DNA from: Dama dama
Taxonomy: Eukaryota > Chordata > Mammalia > Artiodactyla > Cervidae
DNA length: 64,000 bases
Assembly: GCF_033118175.1 (NCBI RefSeq)
Contig: NC_083685.1
Coordinates: forward strand, 131,395,501 to 131,459,500
Direction: 5' to 3'
Within the stretch, counting starts at the first letter, position 1, and the number at the start of each line of letters is the position of its first letter. A program made the position numbers and the translations under genes. Positions 23,298 to 34,474 of this stretch are shown in pieces. Under the pieces are notes generated by a model that was not told the DNA's origin, ran no database searches, and saw only the letters and a program-made list of their open reading frames with translations.

Positions 23298-23505
23298 TTC
23301 CGTGTGTCAGTCACTCCACCGTGTCCGATTCTCTGCAACCCCAGGGCCTGCAGCCCACCAGGCTCCTCTGTCCGTGGGATTCTCCAGGCAGGAATCCGGG
23401 AGCGGGTGGTCATTTCCTCCTCCAGGGGATCTTCCTGACCCAGGGATCGAACCCTCATCTCCTGGACTTCAGGCAGATTCTCTGCCTTCAGAGCCCCCAG
23501 GGAAG
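23298..23505 (-). mobile_element. Bov-tA SINE
   Basis: Reverse copy with high GC in the Bov-A part. The 11-base duplication CCTGTGCAGCC flanks it at 23287-23297 and 23506-23516. Confidence 0.95.
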
Positions 23506-23599
23506 CCTGTGCAGCCGCAGGGTAGGCATGAAAGATGGTGGTGGCCCTGGTCGTGACCGCAGCCCATTTGGGGGCGGGTGTGGGGTCAGGGGGCCGGGG

Positions 23600-23797
23600 T
23601 CCCATCTCAGCTCTGCCGCTGACAGGCGCTGCAATTTGAGACGTGTAACTCCATCTCTTCTGGCTCAGCACAGGTTAAATGGGGATAATATTAATACCCA
23701 CCTCAAAGGATGTGGGGACAGAGGGAGTTAACGCTTGCCTGTGAAGAGCTTAAGATAATTCCTGGGACAGAGCTGAGCCCTCAGTAAACGCTGAATG
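23600..23797 (+). mobile_element. MIR SINE
   Basis: AAATGGGGATAATATTAATA, CCCACCTCAAAGGATGTGGG and CCTCAGTAAACGCTGAATGC are in MIR order, including the 3' end. Confidence 0.85.
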
Positions 23798-24147
23798 CTT
23801 TTTTGTTGTTTCTCTCTTGTTAAACTTTATAAGTTACTAGATCATCTAAGGGCAGCTATAGAGAGCTGAGTTATCTTATTGTCAACAAGAGGTATTTATT
23901 AGAGACAATGTTTATCAGCTTCAAATTTCTACTACATTGGTCCAAATGAGCCAAGAAATACTGTCACGTGACGACCTCAGCAGGCGGCCCTGAAGTGCCT
24001 GTCTCGCGGAGACCAGCTCTCATCACACATGCTTTCTGCCTCCACGCGGTTCACGCCTTCAGAACTCCGCTAATTTTTTTTCTAAAGCTCTGGAGCAATT
24101 TGGTAGGCCAGAGTTTTATCACTGTTGAACCTTCATTTCCATTTCTC

Positions 24148-24372
24148 TGTGTGTGTGTGTATGTGTATATATATATACATATATATCTATATGCATATTT
24201 GAGCTAAATATATATTATTTATATTAACAATATATTTATATCTAATATATTTATGGTATATTTAATACATTTAAATAACATGATACTATTAATAAATATG
24301 TTAATATTATTTATGCTAATATATTTATAATTTAATATATCTATTATAAATATATTGACGTATATATTTAGC
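24148..24372. repeat. (TG)n/(TA)n-rich low-complexity tract
   Basis: A TG run passes into TA-rich DNA with repeated TATATTTAT words. No gene signal. Confidence 0.9.
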
Positions 24373-24430
24373 TGAAATAATTTTTTAATTTTTAAAGAAA
24401 TTTTTATAGATACATGTCATTGCTTTTATT

Positions 24431-24534
24431 CTATTTTGCAGCTGATGGGATCTTAGTTCCCAGACCAGGAATCATACCCATGCCCTTGAAATGGAAGCAC
24501 AGAGTCTAACCACTGGATCACCAGGGAAGTGCCT
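24431..24534 (-). mobile_element. CHR-type SINE
   Basis: Reverse copy without a long T tail: GATGGGATCTTAGTTCCCAG, CACTGGATCACCAGGGAAGT. Confidence 0.88.
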
Positions 24535-24798
24535 CAAACCATTTTACGATCACTGACACCTAGTTTCAAAGATAATAAATCAAGATTTGACAACTTTAGT
24601 CCAATTCAGTCTGAATATGTGACACTTTTCAGAAAGCAACTCTAGAACTCTTAGAAGTGTATGCATACGCAGTCTCCCAGCTACCGCCTTGGGCCTCCTG
24701 CTGGTTCCTAGGCCTTTGCTAACCTAGAGGGGCCGGACGAGGCGGGGGTGGGGGGTGGGGGGGACGTTCAGCTCGGAAGGGAGCGATGTCTGTGCGCC

Positions 24799-24888
24799 TG
24801 TGGCTGATGGACATCGATGTTTGGCAGAAACCAACACAATGTTGTAAGGCAATTATCCTCCAGTTAAAAATAAATAACATCTTTAAAA
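24799..24888 (+). mobile_element. Ruminant L1 3'-end fragment
   Basis: TGATGGACATCGATGTTTGG, CAGAAACCAACACAATGTTG and CCTCCAGTTAAAAATAAATA correspond to the terminal part of the ruminant L1 3' UTR. Confidence 0.75.
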
Positions 24889-25335
24889 GGACAGAAAAAA
24901 ACCCTATGTAAATGTGGGTATGAGATAAAATTACACAAAGAACTGTCAATGGGACTTTTTATGACCCTGGGGGTCACCTATGTTATTCTTTTGCCCAGAA
25001 AAACATTCAGCAGGATATATTTTTAACATCCGTGTCCAATTAGCTAACGTCAGATATAAAAACATAGTCCTTCCTTAAGCTTTTAAAGTGTACAAATGGT
25101 TCTCTTTTATTACAAGTCACCTTAGAGATGCGTGAGGAAATGAATAATGGATAATAATAAACAGTCAATTTCCTGACAAACAAAGGTCCCCTTAATAAGA
25201 TTTAAAACTTAAGTTTCATAAATCTAGAAATTTTAACTTACAAAACTGGTGCTAAATGAGAAGGTGGATGCTCCCTAACTTGTCATAATCTTTTCATGGT
25301 ATATGTAAGTCAAATCATGTGCTGTGCATCTTACT

Positions 25336-25534
25336 CCCCTATTCCTGGTGGCTCAGAAGGTCAATAGTCTGCCTGCCGATGCAGGAGACACGGGTTCAAT
25401 CCCTGGGTTGGGAAGATCCCCTGGAGGATGGCATGCAACCCACTCCTGTGTTCTTGCCTGGAGAATCCCATGGACAGAGGGGCCTGGCTGGCTATAGTCT
25501 ACGGGGCCGCGGAGTCAGGCGTGCCTGAGTGGCC
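25336..25534 (+). mobile_element. Bov-tA SINE
   Basis: Forward copy with a mutated start (CCCTATTCCTGGTGGCTCAG) and a CpG-rich 3' end, GGGGCCGCGGAGTCAGGCG. Confidence 0.92.
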
Positions 25535-25639
25535 ATGTCAATTATATCCCAATAAAACTGCAAGGGAGACAGCCTGGCGAGTCTTAAGATTCTCTCAGCG
25601 TTTCCATGCTTCTCACAAAGTGAGAGAGATTCCACCTTA

Positions 25640-26480
25640 AAATCGCAGCCCGTGCCCCGATTCAGCGAGCAACACAGTTTAAACCAGAATCTGTTAAATC
25701 TTCTAATATGCCAAACTCTCTTGAAAGCGAATGCACACAGTTTCTAAACTTAACTCACAAACTCAAACCCGTAGGTTTAATGCATCAGTGAGAGAGTTAA
25801 CTCTGGATCGCCGAGGTGAAGGACGTTTACCCGCTGAAGAGAAGACCCTGAAGCTGACCTGCCACTGGAGATGATCCTCGCACTGAGCCAAGGTCATCAC
25901 CAGACATTCCAAAGGAGAAGAAATCTGGAACTATGGCACCAGGAAATGACTTTTCTCCTGACGGCCTGTGGAGCTCGGCTGTTTTTAGCTGACAGTCGCT
26001 GTCCCACCGACTCCCGTATAGAACAGGCCGCTGTGGATTGACACTTCTGGAGCCGAAGTCACTTGAGAATCTAAAGGCAGGAAGGCTTTGCCCCGAACTC
26101 TCCTTATCTGTCCAAAAGCAGAGCCTTGCCAAAGAACTCAGCTGTCATAAATCCCCTCCCTGGGAGTTTCACAACTTTTATCACTGGAGATGGAATCACC
26201 GGGATAAGACATCACCTAAAGAGACCTTATCACAAAGATATATATTTCCCGAAGAGCCCGTGTACCTCTGATTTTAGATAAGAGCCCTTTGGTCCCCTCT
26301 CTCCCCCTATTAAGATGGACTCTGAGCCCCCAGTTCTAACCACACCTTTGAGTAACATTATCTCTTTGCTTCTGTGTACATGAATAAAAACTGGCCTTTT
26401 CTCCTGTTGTCTTGCATTAATTTAATTCACATGCCCTATCACTCAACTTCAGAGAGTAGAGGAAAACTCTTTCTTCCCCA
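25640..26480 (+). mobile_element. Candidate solo LTR of an old endogenous retrovirus
   Basis: The segment is not SINE or LINE and ends like an LTR: a pyrimidine-rich block (CCTCTCTCCCCCTATTAAG), a polyadenylation signal AATAAA at 26383-26388, then a U5-like TTTTCTCCTGTTGTCTTGCA. I could not find matching TG/CA termini or a target duplication, so the borders are guesses. No viral coding sequence is present. It might instead be unique DNA with a chance AATAAA. Confidence 0.35.
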
Positions 26481-26544
26481 ATACCTATCAGCCATATTTA
26501 GTCAACATAACTATTTGCTGTGTCTGTTTAGTATTCATTTTTCT

Positions 26545-26768
26545 GGGCTTCCCATCTAAGTGGCTTAGATGGTAAAGAATCTGCCTGCAATGCAGGAGAC
26601 CTGGATTTGATCCCTGGGTTGGGAAGATCCCCTGGAGAAGCGAATGGTTACCCACTCAAGTATTCTTGCCTGGAGAATTCCATGGACAGGGAACCTGGTT
26701 GGTAGGCTACAGCCCATGGGGTCACAAAGAGTTAGACATGACTGAGCGATAACACTTTCACACTTCAC
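26545..26768 (+). mobile_element. Bov-tA SINE
   Basis: Forward copy with a small insertion in the head (CCCATCTAAGTGGCTTAGAT) and in GGAACCTGGTTGGTAGGC, and a TCACACTTCAC tail. Confidence 0.93.
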
Positions 26769-26998
26769 ATTCCTCCAGGGTCATGCCCATCATCATACAA
26801 ATATGATGTTATTTTCCTATAAAAAATGTATTTAGATCTCACTGACCACCCTCCTCCACTTAAAAAAAAAAAACTCCTGTTTGCAACGGTACCCCTTCCT
26901 CTCTGACTTGTTTCTCTTCTTCCCCTCTCTTTAAAGCCCCTCCAAGCAAGCTTTGACCAGCTCCCACCTCTCCAGGGAAACTCTCTTCTGTGCACCAT

Positions 26999-27085
26999 GT
27001 TCAGTCACTCGGCCATGTCGGACCCTTTGCGACCCCGTGGGCTGCAGCAGCCAGGCCTCCCTATCCATCACCACCTCCCGGAGTC
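26999..27085 (-). mobile_element. BovB 3'-end fragment
   Basis: Reverse complement of the last about 85 bases of BovB (TTCAGTCACTCGGCCATGTC, then CCAGGCCTCCCTATCC). Strongly 5' truncated. Confidence 0.8.
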
Positions 27086-27119
27086 CTCTTGGAGGAGGTC
27101 ACCGGCAGCCCTGCCATAG

Positions 27120-27410
27120 AACCACCAGGTGGGCGACCCGCAAACTGGAGAACAATTATACTAGAGAAGTTCTCGCACTGATGCGAAGAGTCTAAGCCCC
27201 ACAACAGATATCCCAACCTAGGGATCCAGCAAAGGGCCTGGGAATCCCCAGGGAATCTGACTGTGAAGGTCAGCGGGATTTGATTACAGAACTTCCACAG
27301 ACGGGGAAACAGAGATTCTTGGAGGGCACAAACAAAACCTTGTGTGCACCAGGACCCAAGAGAAAGGACCAGTGACCCCCCAAGAGGCTGAGCCAGACTT
27401 GCCTGTGAGT
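27120..27410 (+). mobile_element. BovB 5'-end fragment
   Basis: GGGCGACCCGCAAACTGGAG, AACAATTATACTAGAGAAGT, CCAGCAAAGGGCCTGGGAAT and GCACAAACAAAACCTTGTGT follow the BovB 5' untranslated region in order. It breaks off after GCCAGACTTGCCTGTGAG. The ORF and 3' end are absent. Confidence 0.7.
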
Positions 27411-28224
27411 TCTGTTCGCTGTTCACCCCCGACACCCTGTCCAGTCCTGGAGCGTTGGTGCTTATGCAGATTTCCTGGTGTTTCTGAATGCTTCTTCTAT
27501 CCTTCCTGCTTGTTTGGAGACATAGCCCACAAAGAAATCTGGATGACATTTGGATGGACTCCAAGGCTTTTGGAGATAGTTCTAAGGCTATACCAACCAC
27601 AGGAACAATCGCAGATTGTACAGTTTGCCAAAAAAATTAAGCGTGCGTTCAAAAGAACCAGGCTGTCATCGCTGCGCTGACTCTTGTGAAACACTCCTCC
27701 CAAGGGGAAGCTGGCATTCCACCTCGCTTACTGATTTCCCTAAGTAAAACTCACAGCACATAATCTTGCCACCAGCCTCTCCAAGTTCCGCTGGAATCCT
27801 TGCCCTGTGCCCATTGGTAGGAGAAGAGCTGTTTTTACTCTGTGACTGTGTACAGCAGAAAACACCCGAACTGAAATAACATCGGCATGTTGAGGGTGGT
27901 CATGCATGTGCTTTTTAAATGATGGCTGTTGTCAGAACAGAAGTGAGCAAGCGGGTGAGTTACGTTTTCCTGGGTGGGAGTGTCCACAGACTTCCCTCTC
28001 CCGCCCAAATTACCGAAGAGAATGTAAGTTATACAAAGGCAGAGATATATATAGTGAACACCAGATAATATATGAACATTCCAGGACCCAGCATTCATTG
28101 CTAAACAAAGGGTGAGGAGTCTAGCAAATCGCCAGCATTTTCCTTCTGCTCAGCCACCCTGGCGCTCACTCCCAGCCCAACCACCTTTTTTTTAAGATTT
28201 AAAAGAAATTTTTTTTCATGTGGC

Positions 28225-28385
28225 TCATTTGTAAAGTCTTTATTTGTTTAAAATGTTGCCTCTGTTTTGTGTTTTGGTTTTTTGACTGCTCAGCATGCGG
28301 GATCTTAGTTCCCTGACCAGGGACGACACCCACCCCCCTGCACTGGAAGGGGAAATCATAACCTCTGGACCACTAGGGGAGTCCC
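28225..28385 (-). mobile_element. CHR-type SINE, long-tailed variant
   Basis: Reverse copy with the variant tail GTAAAGTCTTTATTTG and GTTTTGTGTTTTGGTTTTTT, then GATCTTAGTTCCCTGACCAG and CCACTAGGGGAGTCCCC. Confidence 0.85.
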
Positions 28386-28796
28386 CCACTTATCCTTTAA
28401 AACGCTGGTTGCTAGGCTTTTTGTGATGCAAAATCATAAGAGGAGCTTGGAAAGCCTTACCCTGAAGGGAGAGGTGCAGGAACTTTTGCTGAAAGTGACA
28501 TAAAATAAAGAGCACAGAAAACCATAAAGGGGAGGAGAGGGAGTAGAAGCCCGACAAGCTGGGGGCACAGAAGGAGTATTTGGTGGGGGGTGGTTTCTGA
28601 GAGGCTGTTGAGAGTGGGGGTTCAGGGTGAAAGTAGGGGGGAGAAGAAGAGGGGGTTGAAAAGTCCGGCTGGGGGTCATGGATTGGATTTTGATTCAGGT
28701 CCATTGAGGGACAAGAGAAAGGACCGTCTTTCAGCTTACTTCTTCTGCTTGTTGGACAGCACTTCTCTCAATAAGATTCCGCTCCTGGACTGACCT

Positions 28797-28872
28797 CTCC
28801 CCTGTCTGAGCTCCCAGAGGGCGGGGAACGTGCCTTTTTCCTTTTGTACAGATTCCTGGGTCTAGTGAAGGG
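28797..28872 (+). mobile_element. Possible L2 3'-end fragment
   Basis: CTGAGCTCCCAGAGGGCGGG followed by TGCCTTTTTCC resembles the L2 terminal region. Short and uncertain. Confidence 0.35.
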
Positions 28873-28942
28873 CCATCACACAACTGGAGCCCTGGAGTGC
28901 TTTGGGGTTGGAATTAAGCTTTTTTTGTTTTCAATGTGAACC

Positions 28943-29092
28943 ATTTTTAAAGTCTTTATTGAATTTGTTACAACATCGCTTCTGCTTTATGTTTTGGTTT
29001 TTTGCCCATGAGGCCTGCGGGATTTTAGGGCGGCCTGCACCCCCTGCATTGGAAGGTGACATCCTAGCCACCGCGCCACCAGCCGAGCCCCT
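28943..29092 (-). mobile_element. CHR-type SINE, same long-tailed variant
   Basis: It has the same tail as the copy at 28225: TTAAAGTCTTTATTGAATTT, TTATGTTTTGGTTTTTTGCC. About 20 bases of the tRNA-like part are deleted (GGGATTTTAGGGCGGCC). Confidence 0.8.
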
Positions 29093-29288
29093 TGCTTGAA
29101 ACTAAGCTGCCTCTCACCTTGGGCGCAGAGCGGTCCTGCCCCAGGAAAGGCAGCTGAACGCCCTGGGAAAGGCCTGCTCTTTCTTGCTCCAGTCTCCCAG
29201 TTTGCCTGTTTTTGTTTTAGAGGACTTAGTGATTTAGCTTTAAACATGTTTACAGTTTTGTTTAGTACAGGATTGATTTCAATAAACT

Positions 29289-29384
29289 GTGTGTGTGCTA
29301 AATTGCTTCAGCCATGTCCGACTTTCGGTGACCCTGTAGACTGAAGAAGAGCCTGCCTGGCTCTTCTCTGCAGGGTTCTCTGAG
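29289..29384 (-). mobile_element. Truncated Bov-A/Bov-tA 3' part
   Basis: TGTGTGCTAAATTGCTTCAG and CATGTCCGAC begin a reverse Bov-tA that decays after GACCCTGTAGACTG. The tRNA-like head is absent. Confidence 0.65.
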
Positions 29385-29489
29385 ACAGACCCCCGCCTTG
29401 TGTTTGTCTGAGCCTTTGGGACTCAGCGCGCGTCACCTGGTTTTGTTTATATTTATGTACATTTATATATATATGCATGTATCATCTGG

Positions 29490-29635
29490 TTAAATTCCCA
29501 AGGAAATCCTAGGGTAGTTACGAATCTCCATTTTTACATGGAGAGAGACTTGGAGAAGCTAATTTACCCCAATGACACAAACAAATAAGTGTTGAAGCTT
29601 GGACTCCAACCAAGGTTTTCTGATCCTCTGTCTGG
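29490..29635 (+). mobile_element. MIR SINE
   Basis: CTCCATTTTTACATGGAGAG, then AAGCTAATTTACCCCAATGA and AAGCTTGGACTCCAACCAAG, fit the MIR core and right half. Confidence 0.7.
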
Positions 29636-30046
29636 TTTGTGTCATGTCTGCTGTAGGAAAACTGGGAGAAAGTGGAGGGAAAATGCTTTGTGGAGGAAGC
29701 AGAAATCCTGGACAGCTAGAGGCGTCCTTGGGCAGTCCACTCGGGAATTTAGCTTCTAGTAGTGGACCAGGGCTAACAGAAGAGCTGAGGGCCACTGGCT
29801 GGAAACACACTTCTCAAACATTCTGCATTCAAACCGGTACTATCTCTACTCCATGCAACAACAATAAAATTCTGGCAATAAAACTTTTTGTGTTAAAAGT
29901 AATAAATACCTTCTTTTGGTGACATTAGAAATGTGACTTTTAATGTCCTTTCAAAACGTGAGTCCTGAGCCGAAGGCTTCTCTTTCTGATCAGAAGAGTG
30001 TTTGTACTCCAGCCACCCAGAGAAAGTGACTTAAATGAACATTCAC

Positions 30047-30516
30047 CATGTATGTCCCTGTATACACCTGTGTGTACATGCACAAGCATATTTAGAGCAT
30101 ACAGACATGGTGCCCCTGTATACACCTGTGTGTACACACACAAGCTTATCTAGAGCATACAGACATGGTGCCCCTGTATACACCTGTGTGTACACGCACA
30201 AGCTTATCTAGAGCATACAGACATGGTGCCCCTGCGTACACCTGTGTGTACACGCACAAGCTTATCTAGAGCATACAGACATGGTGCCCCTGTGTACACC
30301 TGTGTGTACACGCACAAGCTCATCTAGAGCATATAGACATGGTGCCCCTGTGTACACCTGTGTGTACACGCACAAGCTTATCTAGAGCATACAGACATGG
30401 TGCCCCTGTATACAACTGTGTTTACACGCACAAGCTTACCTAGAGCATACAGACATGGTGCCCCTGTATACACCTGTGTGTACACGCACAAGCTTATCTA
30501 GAGCATATAGACATGG
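30047..30516. repeat. 58-bp minisatellite, eight copies
   Basis: Units start at 30061, 30119, 30177, 30235, 30293, 30351, 30409 and 30467, an invariant 58-base period, with a partial copy before 30061. Each contains a TGTGTGTACA-type run, usually CACAAGCTTATCTAGAGCAT, and AGACATGGTGCCCCTG. The copies are very similar, so the array is young. No reading frame spans it. Confidence 0.97.
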
Positions 30517-30523
30517 CTGGGCA

Positions 30524-30733
30524 TGTGTGCTCAGTCACTTAGTCATGCCTGACTCTTTTGCAACCCCATGTACTGTGGCCCACCAGACTCCTCTGTCCAT
30601 GGAATTCTCCAGGCAAGAATACTGGAGTGGGTTCCCATTTCCTACTCGAGGGGATCTTCCTGACCCAGGGATAGAACCCACATCTCCTGCATTGGCATGT
30701 AGATTCTTTATCACCGAGCCACCCGGGAAGCCC
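30524..30733 (-). mobile_element. Bov-tA SINE at the minisatellite edge
   Basis: Complete reverse copy. Its left flank ends AGACATGG within the eighth minisatellite unit, and its right flank begins AGATATGGGTGTACATA, which resembles a decayed ninth unit. The SINE therefore landed in the repeat. Confidence 0.94.
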
Positions 30734-32914
30734 AGATATGGGTGTACATACATCTAAAAAATGGCATCTCCAAATACTGTTTTACATCCTGCTTCCTTCA
30801 CTTACCAGGGAATTACGGACTTCTTAAAATGCAGTATATTCAGTTAGGGTTTGACAACATTTTTCTTTGATGCTTTCCAAAAGTCTGGTCTAGGCAGCAC
30901 CTCTGCAAAGAGTGTCAGGCTTACTCCTCAAGTCAGGGATCACAGAGGAGGGTTCTCACAAACCCCGCATCCAGTCTACTGTTCCTGCTCTCCCATGCCT
31001 TCCCCAGGAAACAGCAGACTCTAAAATCATCACTACCACCACGTCTCTCTGACCCTCCCCCTGCACAGGGGTCTCTCTGGAAACCCCTCCACTTTAGTGA
31101 CCCCATGGAGACTCTGCCAGGTGGGCCACAGGGGCTAAAGCCAAATCTGGTCTCTGTACCGGCCACGGAATTAAATCTCAGAGACAGAGCCTGGGGTGCC
31201 GTACAGTAGTTTTCTTGCTTTGCCAGGCAGAGGGTGCCACAGTGGCCTCATGCCCTCAGAACTGGTGTAAGACCTGGAAGGGGCAGCGGGGAGCTTTATA
31301 GTAATGCTTCACAGAGGACGTGATCAGCCCGTGAACGTCCTTCTGATGGACGGGTGCTGGGGTGACCGGGAGTCGGAACCACTGTTGCAGTGACAGTCAA
31401 AAAAGGAATGAGTTTTTTTCTTTCTCAGTCCTGAGAACAAAGAAGATAACGAGAACAGGCCTGAACGTTCCTAGTTTTTTTTGTTTTTTGTTTTCTTTAC
31501 TTTAACTGCTCCTAACTCTGCATGTCATATCTAAGTTTACTTTTCTGCATTCCTAGTGTTTACCCTTACAACACCCTTCCCCTCGTAGTCACACATCAGA
31601 AAGAAGGCCACAGAGCCACCGAACTGCCAGACTCAATTATTGGGTTACTGATGCCAGCCTGTGACTGTCTTTGAAACAACGCGACAGGAAGACATCAAGA
31701 GCCAAACACCTTTGCTCCTCCTCACCAACTACTGCGAGCCCTCTTCTCATGGAAGCCCCTGGACCCCTCGTGGGGAGCATTGTTCTTGAGCCTACGGGGT
31801 TCCCCTCTCTGCCGGCTGAGGACTGAAGCCGCCTTTCTATTTCCTCCAAACTTTGTCTCTGTATGTTTTCATTCGGCTTCAGTGGGCAGAGAAAGCCAAG
31901 ATTTGGGCCAGCAACACCATCAACCTTCTGGTTCTGACAGGTCTGGGATCTAAGTGCCTGCAGGCAGCATACAGTTAAGTCCGCCCCCCTGCTGGGGGTT
32001 TCCGCACCTTCAGACCAGCTCAAAGATAGTGCTCTGGGTAACCCTTGGGGGGTGGGGGGGACAGAGACCCTGCCCCACAGCTGATCTGCTTCTCCATGGT
32101 TCCTCCCTTATTTCCACATCCCCTTCCTTCCCTAGTCAGCATTTCTTTATTTGAACTTACCTTTTGGAACTCAGGGAAGGTCATTCGGGCTGAATGAAGC
32201 CTCTTTCCTTTAACCAAGAAATGGGGACACAGAAGGGCGTAAGTGCCCAGGAGCCCTGCAGGGCCCGGCTGGGTTTCAGGGCCACGTGTGGCCCGCGCCC
32301 CCACCCGCCTTGCTGGGGCGGTGCTGCATGGCTGGAGGACTCCCCCAGGTGCATCCCCACGCCGCCCCGGAGCTGAGCACAGCTGTAGGCAATTGAGCGC
32401 GAGCGCTCAGTCATTGCTCAAGAAACTTCCAGTTAGTTCTCTCCCTACTCACAGGGAACAACAGTAATAAGGGAGGCAAGAAAGCAAAACCACAGCCCGA
32501 GAGAAATGAGATATTGCCTCTGGTCTCTCCACCCTGACAGCGGACTCCTTGCAAGGTCCACTGGGTTCTTAGCTCACCTCCCGCCCCCTGCTCAGATGTC
32601 ACTCTCACCTACCACTCTCCTCCCAGCTCTCCCATCTTTTCTTCCGTCTTTACCTCAGGGCTTCGGGGAAACAACAGCTTGTCTTCACACACTGTCTTAG
32701 ATCCAGGTGGTTTTGAGGCAAGAATGTGTGTTTCTTTTGACCATCAATTACAAGTACTTACAAGCACCGTGATTTTTCTATGTAACTTAAAAGTATTAAG
32801 CAATACATGACCGTGCTTGAGATGGTAATAGTGTTTTATGGAGAACTTGCTCTATTTTCCTGCATTCCCTACTTTTCATTCCTTTCCTTGCATCTTCCTT
32901 TTGAACAGGCATGC

Positions 32915-33133
32915 ATGTTACATCACTTCAGTCATGTCCAACTCTTCGTGACCCCATGGACTGTAGCCCGCCAGGATCCTCTGTCCATGAGATTCTCCTG
33001 GCAAGAACATTGGAGTGGGTTGCCATGCCCCCCTCCAGGGGGATCTTCCTGACCCAGGGATGGAACCCACGTCTCTTGCATCTCCTGCATTGGCAGGTGG
33101 GTTCTTTACCATTAGTCCCACCTGGGAAGCCCC
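32915..33133 (-). mobile_element. Bov-tA SINE
   Basis: Complete reverse copy with a duplicated CTCTTGCATCTCCTGCATTGG segment in the head and a C-rich right junction. Confidence 0.93.
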
Positions 33134-34119
33134 CCGCCCCCCACCCCACCTTGGACTAAGGGCCCCACCAAAAGTGGAGAAGTTTCTGACCAGAAGAGCA
33201 AGCGGTGCAATGTTCTTAAGCTCCAAGAACACTGGCTGGAAAGATTGTGAGTGAGCGCTGGAAGTACACGCCCCATTAAGGGCCGGTCATTATCCCTGTC
33301 AAAACATAAGACATTCCTACCAACAGGCGTTCAATTGAGCAATCTTAAAAAAAATGGTAGCCCTACTTGGCCTATGTACTCTAAGATAGTATAGATCTTA
33401 GGAAAGATTTCTTTCTTTCTTCCTTCTCTATTTCTTTTCCTAACTTCTTGAAGGATTAAACATATTCCTTTTAATACATGCGTTACTTTCTGATCTGAGC
33501 GAATCTGACAATGAAATAAAACAACAATGAAACGTTTCCCTCATGTGTTTTAGCATCCTCGGGCAGAGTTAACGAGCATTCAGCGAGTGACCAGTCGGTC
33601 CGGCCCCACGCGCGTGCCTCGCCGGTCCGTGGCAGCCACGCGTTCACGGAGCGGTTTCACTCTGCAGTTTACAAACGAACTGGCTGTGCTCGGCACCTGC
33701 CTGTAGGGCAGTCATCAGCTTTAGGCTGCAAAACCCTGTCTAAATTAAGGCTCGGGGCTTGTAAAGTCAAGAAGACCTGATCACCCACGCTGTAAGCGTG
33801 GGAGCCAACGGGTAACGGGGTGAACAGCCAGGACAGGTCCCCTAGCCGTCCCGACACATCAGACGTGTCCGTAGGGCGCGGGGCCGCAGGCGGCACAGGG
33901 TGCAGGCCGCGGAGGGGCTGAGCCTCAGAGTGGCGCGGGTGTCCGTCCCGGGACCGCGCTGGGTCCTGGAAGGGGGCGCGGCCAGGAGCCGGCCCGGGAC
34001 GCGGGGCTGCGCCTAAGGCGGGAGGAGCGGAGCGCGGGAGGGAGGAGCCCGGCCAACCCGGGGGAACGGGAGAGGGCGCCTCCTGGGTGGCTCGGGGGCG
34101 GCGGGGCCGCCGGCTCCCT

Positions 34120-34290
34120 CCGCGCGCGCCCCCGCCCTCCCGTGCGTCCCCGCCCCTCTGCGCGCCCCCGCCCCGGCCCGCCCGCGCGGCCCCGGCCCGC
34201 GCGGCCCCGCCCTCCCTCCGCGCGCGCCCCCGGGCCTCTCCGCGCGCGCCCGGGCCTCCCCGCGCGCCCCCGCCCTGTCTGCCGGGCCGC
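34120..34290. repeat. Degenerate CGCGCGCCCCCG-type tandem array in the PRKCA promoter
   Basis: This stretch is almost pure C and G, made of loosely repeated blocks such as CGCGCGCCCCCG and CCCGGGCCT, 15-35 bases apart. The blocks carry several of the GC boxes. Spacing is irregular, so it is a cryptic GC-rich repeat rather than a clean minisatellite. Copy number may vary between individuals or be misassembled. Confidence 0.6.
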
Positions 34291-34296
34291 GCTCGG

Positions 34297-34304
34297 GCAT
34301 GCGC
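34297..34304. promoter_or_regulatory. NRF1-like site in PRKCA promoter
   Basis: GCATGCGC, preceded by GG, differs at one base from the palindromic NRF1 consensus GCGCATGCGC. It lies 170 bases before the start codon in the CpG island, where NRF1 sites usually occur. The prediction rests on motif alone. Confidence 0.4.
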
Positions 34305-34474
34305 GGTGGGCGGGCCGCCCCCGCCGCCCGACTAGGAAGCGCGAGCGCCGGCGCCGCCGTCAGAGCCGAGCGGCCACAGCGAGCTCGCGGCTCCGCTCCG
34401 CTCCGCGCCCGCTCGGCTCCCGGCCGCCCTCGGCCGCCGCCCGCACCCGGCGCGGCAGGAGGTGGCGGGGGACC

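Larger units (their letters stand above)
1..33589. other. Intergenic region upstream of PRKCA
   Basis: No protein-coding exon or RNA gene is recognisable here. Open frames are short and lack protein-family motifs, or lie inside retroelements. Stretches where I recognise nothing are 360-574, 1370-2340, 2460-2930, 3360-3800, 4750-6140, 6905-7715, 8880-9920, 10640-11295, 11540-12010, 12240-12560, 12935-13260, 13440-14090, 14850-16050, 16280-17005, 17285-18065, 19110-20015, 20350-20945, 21200-21390, 21790-22220, 22620-23285, 23800-24145, 24900-25330, 26770-26998, 27410-28220, 28390-28940, 29640-30045, 30740-32910 and 33136-33590. The segment around 31180-31480 has the feel of an old LTR, but I could not define it. 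In other mammals the neighbour upstream of PRKCA is APOH; none of its exons was seen. Confidence 0.7.

Noticed and set aside
30047..30516. 58-base repeats as a CRISPR-like array
   Set aside because: No spacers; whole units repeat, as in a minisatellite.
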